In this document: positions 50,601 through 56,755 of the stretch, one piece after another
Layout: each line of letters opens with the position of its first letter
Numbering within the stretch: position 1 is the stretch's first letter
Source: Aplysia californica
Lineage: Eukaryota > Mollusca > Gastropoda > Aplysiida > Aplysiidae
Assembly: GCF_000002075.1 (NCBI RefSeq)
Contig: NW_004798358.1
Coordinates: forward strand, 103,698-167,697
Reading direction: 5' to 3'
DNA: 64,000 nt
Notes under the pieces: model-generated
The model's input: only the letters and a program-made list of their open reading frames with translations
What the model was told of the DNA's origin: nothing
Database searches by the model: none
Program-made: the position numbers and the translations under genes

Positions 50601-51509
50601 ACCACATCCCCTTTGGAGTTTGATCTAGATCTAGATATCTAGATCTAGATCTAGATCTAGATCTAATCTACATCTAGAACTAGAAACTCAAGAATATCTA
50701 GACTAGCCTAGAAAATTTAGATCTAGGGTGCATGGATTTCACAAGCTTATAAGTTATAATCAGTTTCAACTTCATGTATACTAGATCTAGATCTACATCT
50801 ACATATATAGAAATCTAGATCTAGATCTAGATATAGATCTAGATATAGATATATAGATTCTAGATCTTACATCTAGAATCTAGAGAGGTCCGCTAGATCT
50901 AGATTTCATCCTTTCTAGAATCTAGAACATAACAGGATCTCTGAGTCAAATCAAGATTCTACCTCTAGCCTCTAGATCTAGATCTAGATCTAAATCTAAA
51001 ATCTATATAGATCTAGAATCTAGAATCTAGCTCCAGATAGATCTAGCCTTCTATTCATTGTGAAGGAGGTGTGTCTTTCTTCGGGAACTTCCGGTTTTTC
51101 CTTTCTGCAGAACCAAACGACTGTCCCTTTTTGTCGAGCAACCCTTCGGCTTTGCATAACAAGCAACAGATTTGAACCACCAGAATAAAAACCTTAGAAC
51201 ACAAATCAAATCCTAAAAGTCCGTTCCAGGAGAAAACCAAGGAAATTGTGCACATTCCTAAATTCTCAAAAAGAAGAAACTGCCCCTGTTATTGTCAAGA
51301 AGACCATCTCTTCCTCTTGTCATTCCAACTTGGCCAAATCAAAGAGGCAAAGCCAGTTAACAAACGACGTTGAAAAAGACTTAATGGCAGCTACAGATGC
51401 CAACTTAAACGTATCAAACACATTTTGAAAAATAAATTCACCATTTTCCTCTCACATAATATGAAATACGTGACCTACTCACCCAAAAGTGATCGGCAAA
51501 AGTCGTCAT
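10297..51509 (-). CDS. FCHO2: FCHO1/2-like F-BAR domain only protein, complete, 27 coding exons
   Basis: FCHO proteins act at the inner plasma membrane in early clathrin-mediated endocytosis: the F-BAR dimer bends PIP2-rich membrane, the linker activates AP-2, and the mu-homology domain binds Eps15/intersectin (family knowledge). Exons seen, in transcript order: 51509-51483, 46872-46781, 45680-45606, 45166-45025, 42682-42611, 42350-42270, 41725-41701, 41294-41215, 40064-39966, 39014-38918, 38465-38355, 35288-35202, 30974-30890, 30365-30344, 29958-29904, 28442-28392, 27865-27842, 27679-27558, 26625-26558, 23109-22943, 22364-22234, 19921-19728, 19092-18937, 14908-14776, 14310-14108, 13484-13255, 10340-10297. 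Every junction has AG/GT and phase carries through; the total is 2673 nt, about 890 residues plus stop. The start MTTFADHFW is the family's start. Human FCHO1 and FCHO2 are of similar length. Invertebrates usually have one FCHO gene, so the FCHO1/FCHO2 label is nominal. Exons at 35202 and 27842 are the least certain. Confidence 0.93.
11350..11452. repeat. (GT)n microsatellite
   Basis: Interrupted GT/TG repeats in the last FCHO intron (10341-13254). The rest of that intron shows no gene; two copies of a GGAGCGTCCG-type motif lie at 12340-12410. Confidence 0.9.
13668..13895 (-). mobile_element. SINE C copy
   Basis: Minus-strand copy with a clear box B GGGTTCGAGCC (13828-13838), the same AAGTAAAGGCGACATG body and the AAGTTGTCTCACTAACAAGG segment. 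It lies in the FCHO intron between exons 25 and 26. Confidence 0.65.
14451..14522 (-). mobile_element. SINE B 3' fragment
   Basis: Only the tail half is present (TTAGTAAGAGTTTGACAGCA, then GCAACACAAATAGGTCACGC), as expected for a 5'-truncated insertion. Confidence 0.5.
15435..15504 (+). pseudogene. THAP-domain first-exon fragment
   Basis: ATG at 15435 opens [20 protein letters not shown] followed by SFH and a GTTAAG donor. A Cys-rich start, CKNRY and a final SFH are the N-terminal pattern of the THAP zinc finger, whose first exon often ends there. The rest of the domain is not visible downstream. The upstream 15270-15360 stretch is CpG-rich. It could be a relic of a P-type transposon, which carries THAP domains, or a stray exon. 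It is antisense to FCHO. Confidence 0.45.
15545..15672 (-). mobile_element. SINE D, truncated copy
   Basis: Minus-strand copy: the tail GGGGGCATAAAAACAC and body CAGCCTGGGTTGGCCTTGGC match the family, but the tRNA-like head is missing. Confidence 0.5.
15969..16165. mobile_element. Relic of the pogo-like family
   Basis: GTAGTCTTCACCTAAGATCC, followed by CCGGTTCACTTAAGATTCTG, matches the right terminal region of the 28.7-kb element with several substitutions. It is a single degraded arm; the other end was not found, and the right boundary is approximate. Confidence 0.5.
16395..16542. mobile_element. 148-bp foldback element, CGGGGTGCCCACTACGG ends
   Basis: The sequence is nearly a perfect hairpin: CGGGGTGCCCACTACGGACG at the left pairs with the right end, and the internal GATCGGCCGATC and CGATCG stretches also pair around an AACAAACACGTTTGTTTTTG loop. 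It is flanked by TA on both sides (16393-16394, 16543-16544). It is a short member of the family represented by the 816-bp element at 40317. Confidence 0.75.
16840..17022. repeat. (CT)n microsatellite
   Basis: Roughly 180 bp of CT repeats with interspersed TTT and CTGT variants, in an FCHO intron. Low-complexity open frames on both strands here are artefacts. Confidence 0.9.
17463..18040. repeat. Two-unit tandem repeat, about 296 bp
   Basis: Unit 1 (from about 17474) and unit 2 (from about 17770) share AAAACGT, TTTGGCGGCCATTTTCTC, a GAAGATAGATGGAT-like block and GATACCAATAA. A partial related block lies at 17290-17460, and its TGTGAGGCATCG...GAAATCAGGCGCTC part also occurs at 15133-15170. 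It lies in the FCHO intron between exons 23 and 24. Confidence 0.7.
18316..18806 (+). mobile_element. Possible piggyBac-like 5' end fragment
   Basis: TTAA at 18316 is directly followed by CCCTCTGCGTGCGCATCACG, which resembles a piggyBac terminus. About 230 nt later a short acidic reading frame begins at 18549 ([20 protein letters not shown]), with DSDS-type composition like the N-terminus of the 23.6-kb piggyBac. No matching right end is visible, so this would be a 3'-deleted copy. The product itself is not recognised. Confidence 0.35.
19996..20180 (-). mobile_element. SINE B copy
   Basis: Minus-strand copy: head GTGGGTGGTTGGCGGGTGCT, tail hairpin region AACACTTATATGACCTTATT, then TAAAACT repeats. 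It is followed 106 bp later by a second copy in the same orientation. Confidence 0.75.
20287..20464 (-). mobile_element. SINE B copy
   Basis: Minus-strand copy next to the 20.0-kb copy but with independent substitutions, so it is a separate insertion or an old duplication rather than a recent tandem copy. Confidence 0.75.
20999..22190. mobile_element. Non-autonomous DNA transposon with CAGGGTCCC termini
   Basis: The left end CAGGGTCCCAACCAAATCC and the right end (read inward) CAGGGTCCCCACCAGGTCGG are inverted. The flanks carry a 6-bp direct repeat TAAATT touching both ends (20993-20998 and 22191-22196). Subterminal repeats of TTCCCGACTT and CCGACCCATC are present. No transposase is seen. The CAGGG terminus suggests the hAT group, but hAT elements usually make 8-bp duplications, so the superfamily stays open. 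A second, truncated, inverted copy lies at 55639-56755. Confidence 0.7.
22234..38465 (-). CDS. FCHO2: FCHO exons 11-21: linker block
   Basis: The linker runs from about residue 264 to 571. It starts [20 protein letters not shown], passes through a possible cassette exon (35202-35288) and a lysine-rich exon (30890-30974, [20 protein letters not shown]), then [18 protein letters not shown], an acidic DSDSDS stretch, [17 protein letters not shown] and VEGLRLSPT. The VDEEGY and KVEIRP-LSP strings are the conserved core of the FCHO linker. Exon 20 carries DLLNLDLF, whose LLNLD fits the clathrin-box pattern. Exon 21 is proline-rich ([14 protein letters not shown]). Intrinsic disorder is expected; this is the AP-2-activating part in known FCHO proteins. 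Confidence 0.88.
23346..26474 (+). mobile_element. piggyBac-family DNA transposon, near full length, inactive
   Basis: The terminal inverted repeats are CTCACTTCAGACGG at 23346 and, read inward, CTCACTTCAGACTGG at 26474. The left flank is TTAA (23342-23345) and the right is TTCA, one change from TTAA. The N-terminal acidic region starts near 23631 ([20 protein letters not shown]). The DDE-type core at 25045-25398 includes [20 protein letters not shown] and [20 protein letters not shown], so the first two catalytic Asp are present; the third motif reads GVVKNDQ where GVDKNDQ is expected. The C-terminal Cys-rich end ([19 protein letters not shown]) is recognisable near 26010-26070. An in-frame stop follows RRGTP at about 25396, and there are at least two frame changes between 25600 and 25750. 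It sits in the FCHO intron 84 nt from exon 19. Confidence 0.88.
27267..27449 (-). mobile_element. SINE B copy with 15-bp target duplication
   Basis: Minus-strand full-length copy flanked by a perfect 15-bp duplication ACCTCAAGAGTTGTT (27252-27266, 27450-27464). This proves insertion by a LINE-type mechanism and fixes the element's ends. It lies 92 nt from FCHO exon 18. Confidence 0.85.
27842..27865 (-). CDS. FCHO2: FCHO exon 17: probable 24-nt microexon
   Basis: The flanking exons end and begin in phase 1. A 24-nt piece ending at a GTGAGT donor encodes VSMQLIDN and keeps frame if the acceptor is the AG of CTTGGAG. A stronger polypyrimidine acceptor (TTTTTTTAG) lies 8 nt upstream; using it gives a 32-nt exon that runs into an in-frame stop. 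Either a real microexon with a weak acceptor exists, or this is a frame-breaking alternative exon. Skipping it also keeps frame. Confidence 0.45.
28718..29660. mobile_element. pogo/Tigger-like non-autonomous element, TA-flanked
   Basis: The inverted termini CAGTAGTCTCCGCCTAAGAT begin at 28718 and, on the other strand, at 29660; they are identical over at least 20 bases and each is flanked by TA (28716-28717, 29661-29662). CAGT ends with a TA duplication are typical of pogo/Tigger elements. GGGATCTTA motifs recur in both subterminal regions. No transposase frame is present in the 943 bp. It lies in an FCHO intron. Confidence 0.75.
30975..35201 (-). other. FCHO intron 12, no gene seen
   Basis: About 4.2 kb of A+T-rich intron between the cassette exon and the lysine-rich exon. 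It contains a (G)14 run at 32170 and a short GA run at 32115. No exon-like frame with paired splice sites, and no transposon ends, were found. Confidence 0.6.
35202..35288 (-). CDS. FCHO2: FCHO exon 12: probable 87-nt cassette exon
   Basis: The acceptor TGTGATTTCAG and donor GTAAAC frame an 87-nt, phase 1-1 exon encoding [20 protein letters not shown] and then SVKLRVSRT. Because it is a multiple of three, it can be included or skipped without breaking frame. It is GC-rich in an AT-rich intron more than 7 kb long, which suggests selection. The acceptor lies about 40 nt downstream, in transcript sense, of a roughly 500-nt C/T tract. The residues could not be matched from memory to a conserved FCHO segment. 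Confidence 0.6.
35330..35825. repeat. 500-bp purine/pyrimidine tract (G+A on plus strand)
   Basis: The plus strand is almost entirely G and A, with many GGGG runs; the minus strand is therefore a long C/T tract. In FCHO transcript sense it is immediately upstream of the exon 12 acceptor. Long open frames on the minus strand here (Pro/Ser/Leu-rich) are artefacts of this composition. Confidence 0.85.
35826..38354 (-). other. Rest of FCHO intron 11, no gene seen
   Basis: A+T-rich intron beyond the purine tract. A short frame at 37623-37690 (minus, [20 protein letters not shown]) ends at a GTAAGA donor but has no convincing acceptor, so it is not called an exon. Confidence 0.5.
38918..51509 (-). 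CDS. FCHO2: FCHO exons 1-10: F-BAR domain block
   Basis: Ten exons encode residues 1 to about 263. The first 27-nt exon (MTTFADHFW) ends at a GTGAGT donor. The second continues [20 protein letters not shown], the characteristic FCHO N-terminus, then [20 protein letters not shown] and [20 protein letters not shown]. The following exons are long amphipathic helices rich in Lys and Glu, ending [19 protein letters not shown]. This is the all-helical F-BAR/FCH fold that dimerises into a curved membrane-binding module. Introns are uneven: the first is about 4.6 kb and repeat-rich, and the third from the end of the block holds an 816-bp TA-flanked element. No internal stop or frame break occurs in any exon. 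Confidence 0.93.
39695..39925 (+). mobile_element. SINE C copy
   Basis: The sequence GAGGGTGCGGTGGCCAGTGC opens a tRNA-like head; the body contains AGTAATGGGTACCTGATTTC, AAAGGCGGCGTGGAAAGGAA, GGCCCAGGAAGTTGTCTCAC and ends GATGCGGGAACAACTT. It shares the body with the copies at 13.7 and 61.3 kb. Confidence 0.65.
40317..41132. mobile_element. 816-bp TA-flanked element, GGGGGTGCCCACAT ends
   Basis: The inverted termini GGGGGTGCCCACATGCGCGG and (read inward) GGGGGTGCCCACATACGCGA are flanked by TA (40315-40316, 41133-41134). Subterminal TCGGGTCGGG repeats appear on both sides, and AACAAACGCGTCTGTTTTTG at about 40990 matches the loop of the 148-bp relative at 16395. The interior has (GT)n and an AGATCTAG palindrome at 40671-40712. 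No transposase is seen. It lies in the FCHO intron between exons 8 and 9. Confidence 0.7.
43090..43545 (-). mobile_element. 5'-truncated LINE, C-terminal zinc-knuckle end
   Basis: A 141-residue open frame reads [20 protein letters not shown], then [20 protein letters not shown] and [17 protein letters not shown]. The C-x2-C-x8-H-x4-C arrangement after a GHL-INRI segment is the usual C-terminus of non-LTR retrotransposon ORF2. Only the last part is present, still without stops, so insertion may be fairly recent. No reverse transcriptase domain is present. It lies in the FCHO intron between exons 4 and 5. Confidence 0.7.
43546..44628. other. Intronic stretch without recognised content
   Basis: FCHO intron 4 between the LINE fragment and a SINE D copy. 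The longest frame (43778-44113, plus) shows no family resemblance and has no splice context. Nothing further can be supported. Confidence 0.4.
44629..44833 (-). mobile_element. SINE D copy
   Basis: Minus-strand copy with box B GAGTTCGATTC (44775-44785 region), body CAGCTTGGGTTGGCCCTGAC and tail GGGGGATGTAAAAC. It is the clearest copy of the family here. Confidence 0.6.
47505..48055. repeat. Tandem repeat around a GGA/GAAGAC microsatellite
   Basis: A module of CCTATTTATTGATCC, GGACTTATGACTAG and ACGCCAACG...TTTACAAAGGAC recurs about four times (starts near 47507, 47696, 47831, 47949), with alternating variants. Between the first two lies a GGAGGAGG/GAAGACGAAGAAGAC microsatellite at 47601-47695. 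It sits in FCHO intron 1. Confidence 0.65.
49070..49150 (-). mobile_element. tRNA-like SINE head fragment
   Basis: On the minus strand CTGGCTCAGCGCACGCGCGC and GCGTTCAATTC look like box A and box B of a tRNA-like promoter. No body from the other families follows. It is a GC-rich island in FCHO intron 1. Confidence 0.35.
49784..50483. mobile_element. Mutator-like foldback element, copy 1 (700 bp)
   Basis: The ends are GGAAGAGGCTAG and (read inward) CGAAGTGGCTAG, flanked by a perfect 9-bp duplication TAAAAGAAA at 49775-49783 and 50484-50492. A 9-bp duplication with inverted ends is the hallmark of Mutator-like elements. The interior has two related units of about 310 bp separated by clusters of the 20-bp perfect palindrome AGCCGTACTTAAGTACGGCT (for example 49848-49867) and its variants. 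There is no coding capacity. It lies in FCHO intron 1. Confidence 0.8.
50552..51045. repeat. AGATCT/CTAGAT hexamer satellite
   Basis: Dense imperfect CTAGAT repeats, with perfect runs such as 50637-50668. The same hexamer recurs in short runs at 18676-18697, 40672-40712, 49628-49660, 52080-52110, 52851-52880, 54226-54355 and elsewhere. It lies in FCHO intron 1, about 440 bp from the start exon. Confidence 0.85.
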
Positions 51510-51904
51510 CTTGCCAAGGGATCATCAAGTAATACTTGGATCCATGAATATGATGGCGTTTATTTTGAGTTACAGCGCATGTCAGTGGGCAGATAAACGT
51601 GACTACTTCCTGTAGGCCTAGCCTAGTTTATCTTGATTTGTAACTGCTGCTGCTAGATCTAAAGTTACGCAAGGCTACTGTTATGAGCGCAACTGCTGTA
51701 GCCTAATAATACATGTAGTAATACACGTTGATCTATTCGTATACCCTATGCAGATTCCACAACTTCGAGCCTACAAGGTTGAAAATAAACATTATCGGAG
51801 AGAGAGAGAGATCAGTGGGCCGGGAGATGCTCTTTTTTATCTGATTATCGTGAAGATCATAATATTATTATTGGGCTGCATTTCATATTAGTATTAGGCC
51901 AAAG

Positions 51905-52053
51905 GGGAGGACTTCCGTAACGAGCGACCACTATGAGACAGAGCAGAATTGAGGGGTAGGGGTAGGCTAGTGGTAGGGTTTAGGTTAGGGTTTGGGTTAG
52001 GCCTCTTCTATATTGTGTTTGAAGGGGTGGTCGCTCGTTACGGAAGTCCTTCC
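51905..52053. mobile_element. 149-bp element with 8-bp target duplication
   Basis: The inverted termini GGGAGGACTTCCGTAACGAG and (read inward) GGAAGGACTTCCGTAACGAG extend to GCGACCAC on both sides, about 27 bp in all. They are flanked by a perfect 8-bp duplication GGCCAAAG (51897-51904, 52054-52061). The roughly 95-bp core holds TTTAGGTTAGGGTTTGGGTT, close to the TTAGGG telomere repeat. No transposase is present; the superfamily is unassigned. Confidence 0.75.
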
Positions 52054-52149
52054 GGCCAAAGACAGCAACAAAAAAAGACCTAGATTATCTAGATCTAGAT
52101 TCTAGATCATAATACATTTTTTATCCTATTCGTCGCCCCCTCTTACTCT

Positions 52150-52235
52150 TAGTAAGAAAGAAGAAGAAGAAGAAGGAGGAGGAAGAGGAGGGGAAGGGGA
52201 GGAGGAGGGGCAGGAGGAGGAGGAAGAACAAGAAG
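52150..52235. repeat. (GAA/GGA)n microsatellite
   Basis: A purine-rich run of AAGAAGAAG, GGAGGAGG and GAGGGG, just outside the 149-bp element in the FCHO-WDR36 interval. Confidence 0.85.
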
Positions 52236-52479
52236 AAAAAGCTGGTGAGGGTGTTAAAGACTTCTGGATTATTTATGAAGCATGCAGTCTGAGATATCCG
52301 GATCGCCAGCACGGCACCCCACGTGTCCCATCTGTTTTTCATACTTTTATTTTGTACGTTGTATTTATTGGAAGATATCCCAAGTCAAAAGTTCGAGTTT
52401 TCTTTCTCTTTTTATTTTGGGGGTTGGGGGTTTTGCATATATAGGGACCTGGTGGGTACAAGACTAATTAATTACATCT

Positions 52480-52630
52480 AGATCTATGTATCATAAATAT
52501 TCCCGGAACTAGAAACCGAATTAAAAAGGCTGCGTGCGAGAACGAAAGTAGTTTCAAAACTTCCGGTTCATTTTCCACTTTCCACATGGCCAAGAAAGCA
52601 CAGTGTTGGTAAATGTATATTAGTTTATAT
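52480..52630 (+). promoter_or_regulatory. Possible promoter segment between FCHO and WDR36
   Basis: A locally CpG-bearing stretch contains an ETS-like ACTTCCGGTTC (about 52558-52568) followed by a possible donor, GTTGGTAAAT. It lies between the divergent start codons and could hold the WDR36 5' UTR exon. A second CTTCCGGTTTTTCC lies at about 51087. Only motif evidence supports this. Confidence 0.2.
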
Positions 52631-53186
52631 TCGGACAACTGTTTAGCAGTACGTTTTGGAAATATAATTTTGATTAAGCTCTTATAAATTAAGATTGCCA
52701 TTCTATGGCTGCTCTTCTTATAGAAATTGTTTGGAAATGGGGATAAGCAGTTTGCTAGACTTCTCAGATTGAGATTCACCCTCTCCCTCACTCACTGGCC
52801 TCACTCACTCTCCTCCGTCTCCAGGACTTCCCGACTCCGTTCCATAGGCCTAGATCTATCTAGATCTAGATCTAGATTCTAGTATAGGACTAAAATTAAT
52901 TCTTCTCACTTCATGTCCTCTCTTCTTGGTGATTGTATTACAATAATTCATATCCGCATCGGTTTCAGTCATGTCTCACCCAGTGGGAAAATACAATAGG
53001 AGGTTTTATTCACATGAAGCTGCAGTGGGCAATTGTTGGTGATCTTGTACTTGTAGTTCCGTTGGTTAAAGTCCAGGATCCGTTTGTTTACATCCAGTGA
53101 AGAAATCCAAAAATCTTGATGACCAAATACTATTTGAAATAGGCTACACAAAGAGCAGGGATGCAACCTAACTGCAAAACATAAAA

Positions 53187-53776
53187 CGAAGTGGCTAGGC
53201 TAGACTGAGAGTCTAGCCGTACTTAAGTACGGCTAGACTGCTGGCAGTCTAGCCGTACTTACATCTAGATCTAGGTTTGGCCCTATCGACTCAAGCCTGT
53301 TTAGTACACAGGTCTCGTTAGATCTAGATCTAGTAATTATTCAGGTTCAAATACATGCAAGTCAGTAAGGCACCTTTTGGTTTTGTCTGAAATACAAATA
53401 CTTTAGGCATTGCAAACTAAAAATTTCATTTACAATTCAGCCATCAATATTAAGTACGGCTAGCCTGACAGTCTAGCCGTCCTTAAGTATGGCTAGCCTG
53501 GCTGTCTAACCGTACTTAAGTACGGCTAGACTGCCAGTCTAGCCGTACTTATCTTAGGCCCTATCAACATTAGAAAACAGGTTTAAAATACATGCACTGT
53601 CATTAAGGCACCTGGTTTCGTCTCAAATACAAATACTTTAGGTACTGCACACTAAAAATGTATATTTACAATTCAGTAGGCCTATTTTTTGTAAATGGTC
53701 AGTCTAGCCATCATATTAAGAATAAGTACGGCTAGACTGCCAGTCTAGCCGTCATTAAGTACGGCTAGCCTCTTCC
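53187..53776. mobile_element. Mutator-like foldback element, copy 2 (590 bp, inverted)
   Basis: The ends are CGAAGTGGCTAG at the left and GGAAGAGGCTAG read inward from the right, flanked by a perfect 9-bp duplication AACATAAAA at 53178-53186 and 53777-53785. It is the same family as the 49.8-kb copy in the opposite orientation, with two internal units and the same palindrome clusters (perfect copy at 53215-53234). It lies upstream of the FCHO start codon. Confidence 0.8.
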
Positions 53777-53849
53777 AACATAAAATTTAGGATAAAATTC
53801 AGAGGGACATAGATCTAGGTCTAGCACATATGCGATTAAAAGTAGAAAG

Positions 53850-54485
53850 ACGCAAACTATTTTTAGGTATGGCGCCCATCTTGTTTGACGTCAGACCAGG
53901 ATACCCCTCCAATCTCGTGACTACATCTAAGTATAGACAACTGCATGGCACCAAATATGGAAGTGTCTATGAATATGACGATGCCTAATCTACATCTTTC
54001 TCTCGGAAGTTCTGATAGCTGATTTGATAGCACGTCTGCGTTTGATGTCGTGCAATGACTTTTGGAGCGGTTTGATTCCGGTCCCGAACAGTTTTTTTTT
54101 TCTCTTTTCCTCCTCCCGACTGACCAACAGTTCCATAAATTGTAGGCCTAATTTGTAGAGTTGCTTTGAAGTTGTTGTTTTTTAAAAAAATGTATTAGTG
54201 ATTAAAAATGCAGGAGAGGGGGGTTGGTAGATCTAAATTTAGATATCTAGATCTAGTCCTCCTGCGTCTTTACGGCAATTTTCGTGCCGTCTTCCATCAT
54301 GTCCAAGTAGGCCTACTAGATATAGAATCTCTCTAGATCTAATCTAGATCTAGATCATCCGAAATGTTACCGAAAACACGTCGTTCCATGTGGGTATCCC
54401 AGGAAGTGATGACATCACATTACTAAAATTAGCAGCCAATCAGAAAGATGTGTCTTTTCTACGTTTAACGGCATGTGGACATAGT
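53850..54485. repeat. Promoter-like duplicated unit, copy 1
   Basis: It shares with 54915-55636 the ordered blocks GACGCAAACTATTTTTAGGT, GGCGCCCATCTTGTTTGACG, TCAGACCAGGATACCCCT, GATGACATCACATTACTAAA and CAGCCAATCAGAAAGATG. The blocks include the palindrome TGACGTCA, a CCATCTTG string and a CCAAT box. The copies are direct, about 1.06 kb apart. It lies between FCHO and WDR36. Confidence 0.7.
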
Positions 54486-54826
54486 CGCCCCCCTGAACCC
54501 CCCTCCTCCATATTTTTGTTAGTCAGGGGGAAACCCCCCTACTCAACTCTTGACTTTAACGAAGGAAACTGCAAAATCGCCCAATTGTTTACTTTCTCGC
54601 GTTTAATTCCGGCCGCGCCTAGATCTAGATAAGACTCTATGTTTCCCCGACTTGATATTCAAAACTTTGCGTTGGGATTACGAATACGTAAACTGCGCCA
54701 TTTTCATCATTTGTAGGTAGATCTAAATCTAAGTCTTGTAACATACTGGCTTTAGTCTAAAGTTTAGCCCTTCTTCTGTACTGATTTTGATGGCCATTGC
54801 TTGCATTGATATTCATGGAGTTCAGA

Positions 54827-54856
54827 GTGGTCCCTCGTTTCACGGAAGTCCTCCCC
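54827..54856 (+). mobile_element. Solo arm related to the 149-bp element
   Basis: GTGGTCCCTCGTTTCACGGA followed by AGTCCTCCCC resembles the right arm of the 51.9-kb element with a few changes. No partner arm is seen nearby, so it is a relic or a deletion product. Confidence 0.4.
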
Positions 54857-54914
54857 GGGAATTAAACACGGGAAAGTAAACAATTACCCTGCAGTGAGCA
54901 CGTAGCACAACATG

Positions 54915-55636
54915 CGATTAAAGGAAGGCCGCGATGAAACGTAGAACGACGCAAACTATTTTTAGGTAAGGCACCCATCTTGTTTGACGTCAGACCAGGA
55001 TACCCCTACGATCACGTGACGACATCTAAGTTACTGTACTAAGTATAGCCAACGCATGGCACCAAAGATGGAAGTGTCTATGTTATATCAAGCTTAATCT
55101 ACCTCTCACTGTCGGAAGTTCTGATGGCGGAATAGACAGCATGTCTGCGTTTGAAGTCATGCAATGATTTTTTGAGGGGTTCCATCCCGGTCCCGGACAG
55201 GTTTTTTTTTTCCTCTTGAACTCCTCCTCCCGAATGACCAACAGTGTGTCCTATAAATTATAATTTGTTGCTTTATAGTTTGTTTTTTTAAATATATTAT
55301 TAGTGATGAAGAATGCAGGAGGGGGGGGGGGGTAGATCTAGATTTAATCCTTCGTGTTTTCGTGCGGTTTATTGTTTTTTGCGTTTACCACGTTTCAATT
55401 TCAAGCATCAGCTCTCTTAATCTTACTGAGCATCAACGATCTAGATCTAAGCGATCTTCCATCATTTCCAAGTACTAGATCTAGGAAATCCGAAATGTTA
55501 CCGAAAACACGTCATTCCATGCGGTACCTCCACGGCCTTCTTATAATAGTCTGTGGGTATCCCAGGAACTGATGACATCACATTACTAAAATTAGTAGCC
55601 AATCAGAAAGATGCGTCTTCTACGTTTAACAGCATG
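54915..55636. repeat. Promoter-like duplicated unit, copy 2
   Basis: This is the second direct copy, with GGCACCCATCTTGTTTGACG, TCACGTGACGACATC and the same CCAAT box block (AGCCAATCAGAAAGATG near 55598). It carries an extra segment of about 40 bp (GTACCTCCACGGCCTTCTTA) not in copy 1. It ends where the truncated CAGGGTCCC-type element begins. Confidence 0.7.
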
Positions 55637-55638
55637 TC

Positions 55639-56755
55639 CAAGGTCCCCACCAGGTCAGGAAATCAGGGAAAAGTTGGGAATTTTGAGATGGGTCGGTAAG
55701 TTGGGAAAGGATAGGGCCTGTGTAATATTAGTAGTGTAGCTGTCTAGACAGAATGGTTGATGAATCATGAAGAGGAAACGTAATTGAACCGCTATGGTGG
55801 AAGTGTATGTGTGACACCGATACTTGATCGGGAAGAATCAATATCTACTTTTGCTTTCGTTTCCACCCAGAAATTTTCTGGTAATAGTCTTTATAAATAG
55901 ATAACGCAACATTTGTAACAAGCAGGTTGTGCATTACAAAAGCTGTGTTGCCATGAAAATAAATCAATATTTGTCCTGTGCTGTCATGTGTGGGGGAAAA
56001 AAAAGAAAAGAAAGGCATACAAGCGTGTTGTCAGGTTCGCCATCGTGACCAGTCAGTGAACCTGCGCGTTCGCATCACATGATAAGGCATTGTGTGAGTC
56101 CCTGCAGTCTGAGCGCTGTGAAGTATAGGACTCTGGAGAGGGGGGGGGGGTGTTGACTTTTTTTAAAAGATACACTCGGGGAAGGGGTCTGGTGGGGGGC
56201 TGAAGGCAACGCCAGAGGACGAAAACTGAACTGGGAAGCAAATTTTTTAGTATATTTAGAATTTTGATAACACTGAGCTCTCTGCAAAGCGCGCGTTAGT
56301 GCAGGCCTTGTGTGGAATCGGGATCCTTTATGCCTTGTTATTGAACTAAAGTGTTCATGTTCCATTGGATGGGGTGATAGTAATTTACATCTATATTTTT
56401 GCTTTCTGTTCAAGGTTGGCAGATTTTCAGTGTCACTGCATCTTGCCCTCCCTCAGTTCTTGCACCTCTCACACTGAGCCTTTCAAGTTATTACTAATAT
56501 TACTCTACTTTGAGTTTGAACGATAGTTTCGTCTTCATGTTTATGATATGAATCATGACACCGAGACTGGTTATTGTCTGTTGATATTCTGATTCTAGGT
56601 CTTTTCTCAGGCTCAAAACGGGATTCATTTTTTGTATAGTTTATGTAGACTAATATGATGAGGGGAAAATATAAATAAGTAAGAACAGACTGAAATACCA
56701 AAGTCACACAAGATCCCAGTGCTACACTGACATGTTGTTGACTGGATATAATGTA
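55639..56755. mobile_element. Second CAGGGTCCC-type element, inverted and truncated
   Basis: This is the reverse-strand counterpart of 21355-22190. It starts CAAGGTCCCCACCAGGTCAG and ends within the block matching the reverse complement of ACATTATATCCAGTC at 21359; the other terminal about 360 bp is missing. Compared with the 21-kb copy it has about 240 bp extra at 56417-56660. It lies just after the second promoter-like unit of the intergenic duplication. Confidence 0.65.

Noticed and set aside
49784-53776. A single 4-kb transposon with long inverted repeats that captured the FCHO first exon
   Set aside because: Each arm has both its own ends and its own different 9-bp target duplication, so they are two independent insertions.
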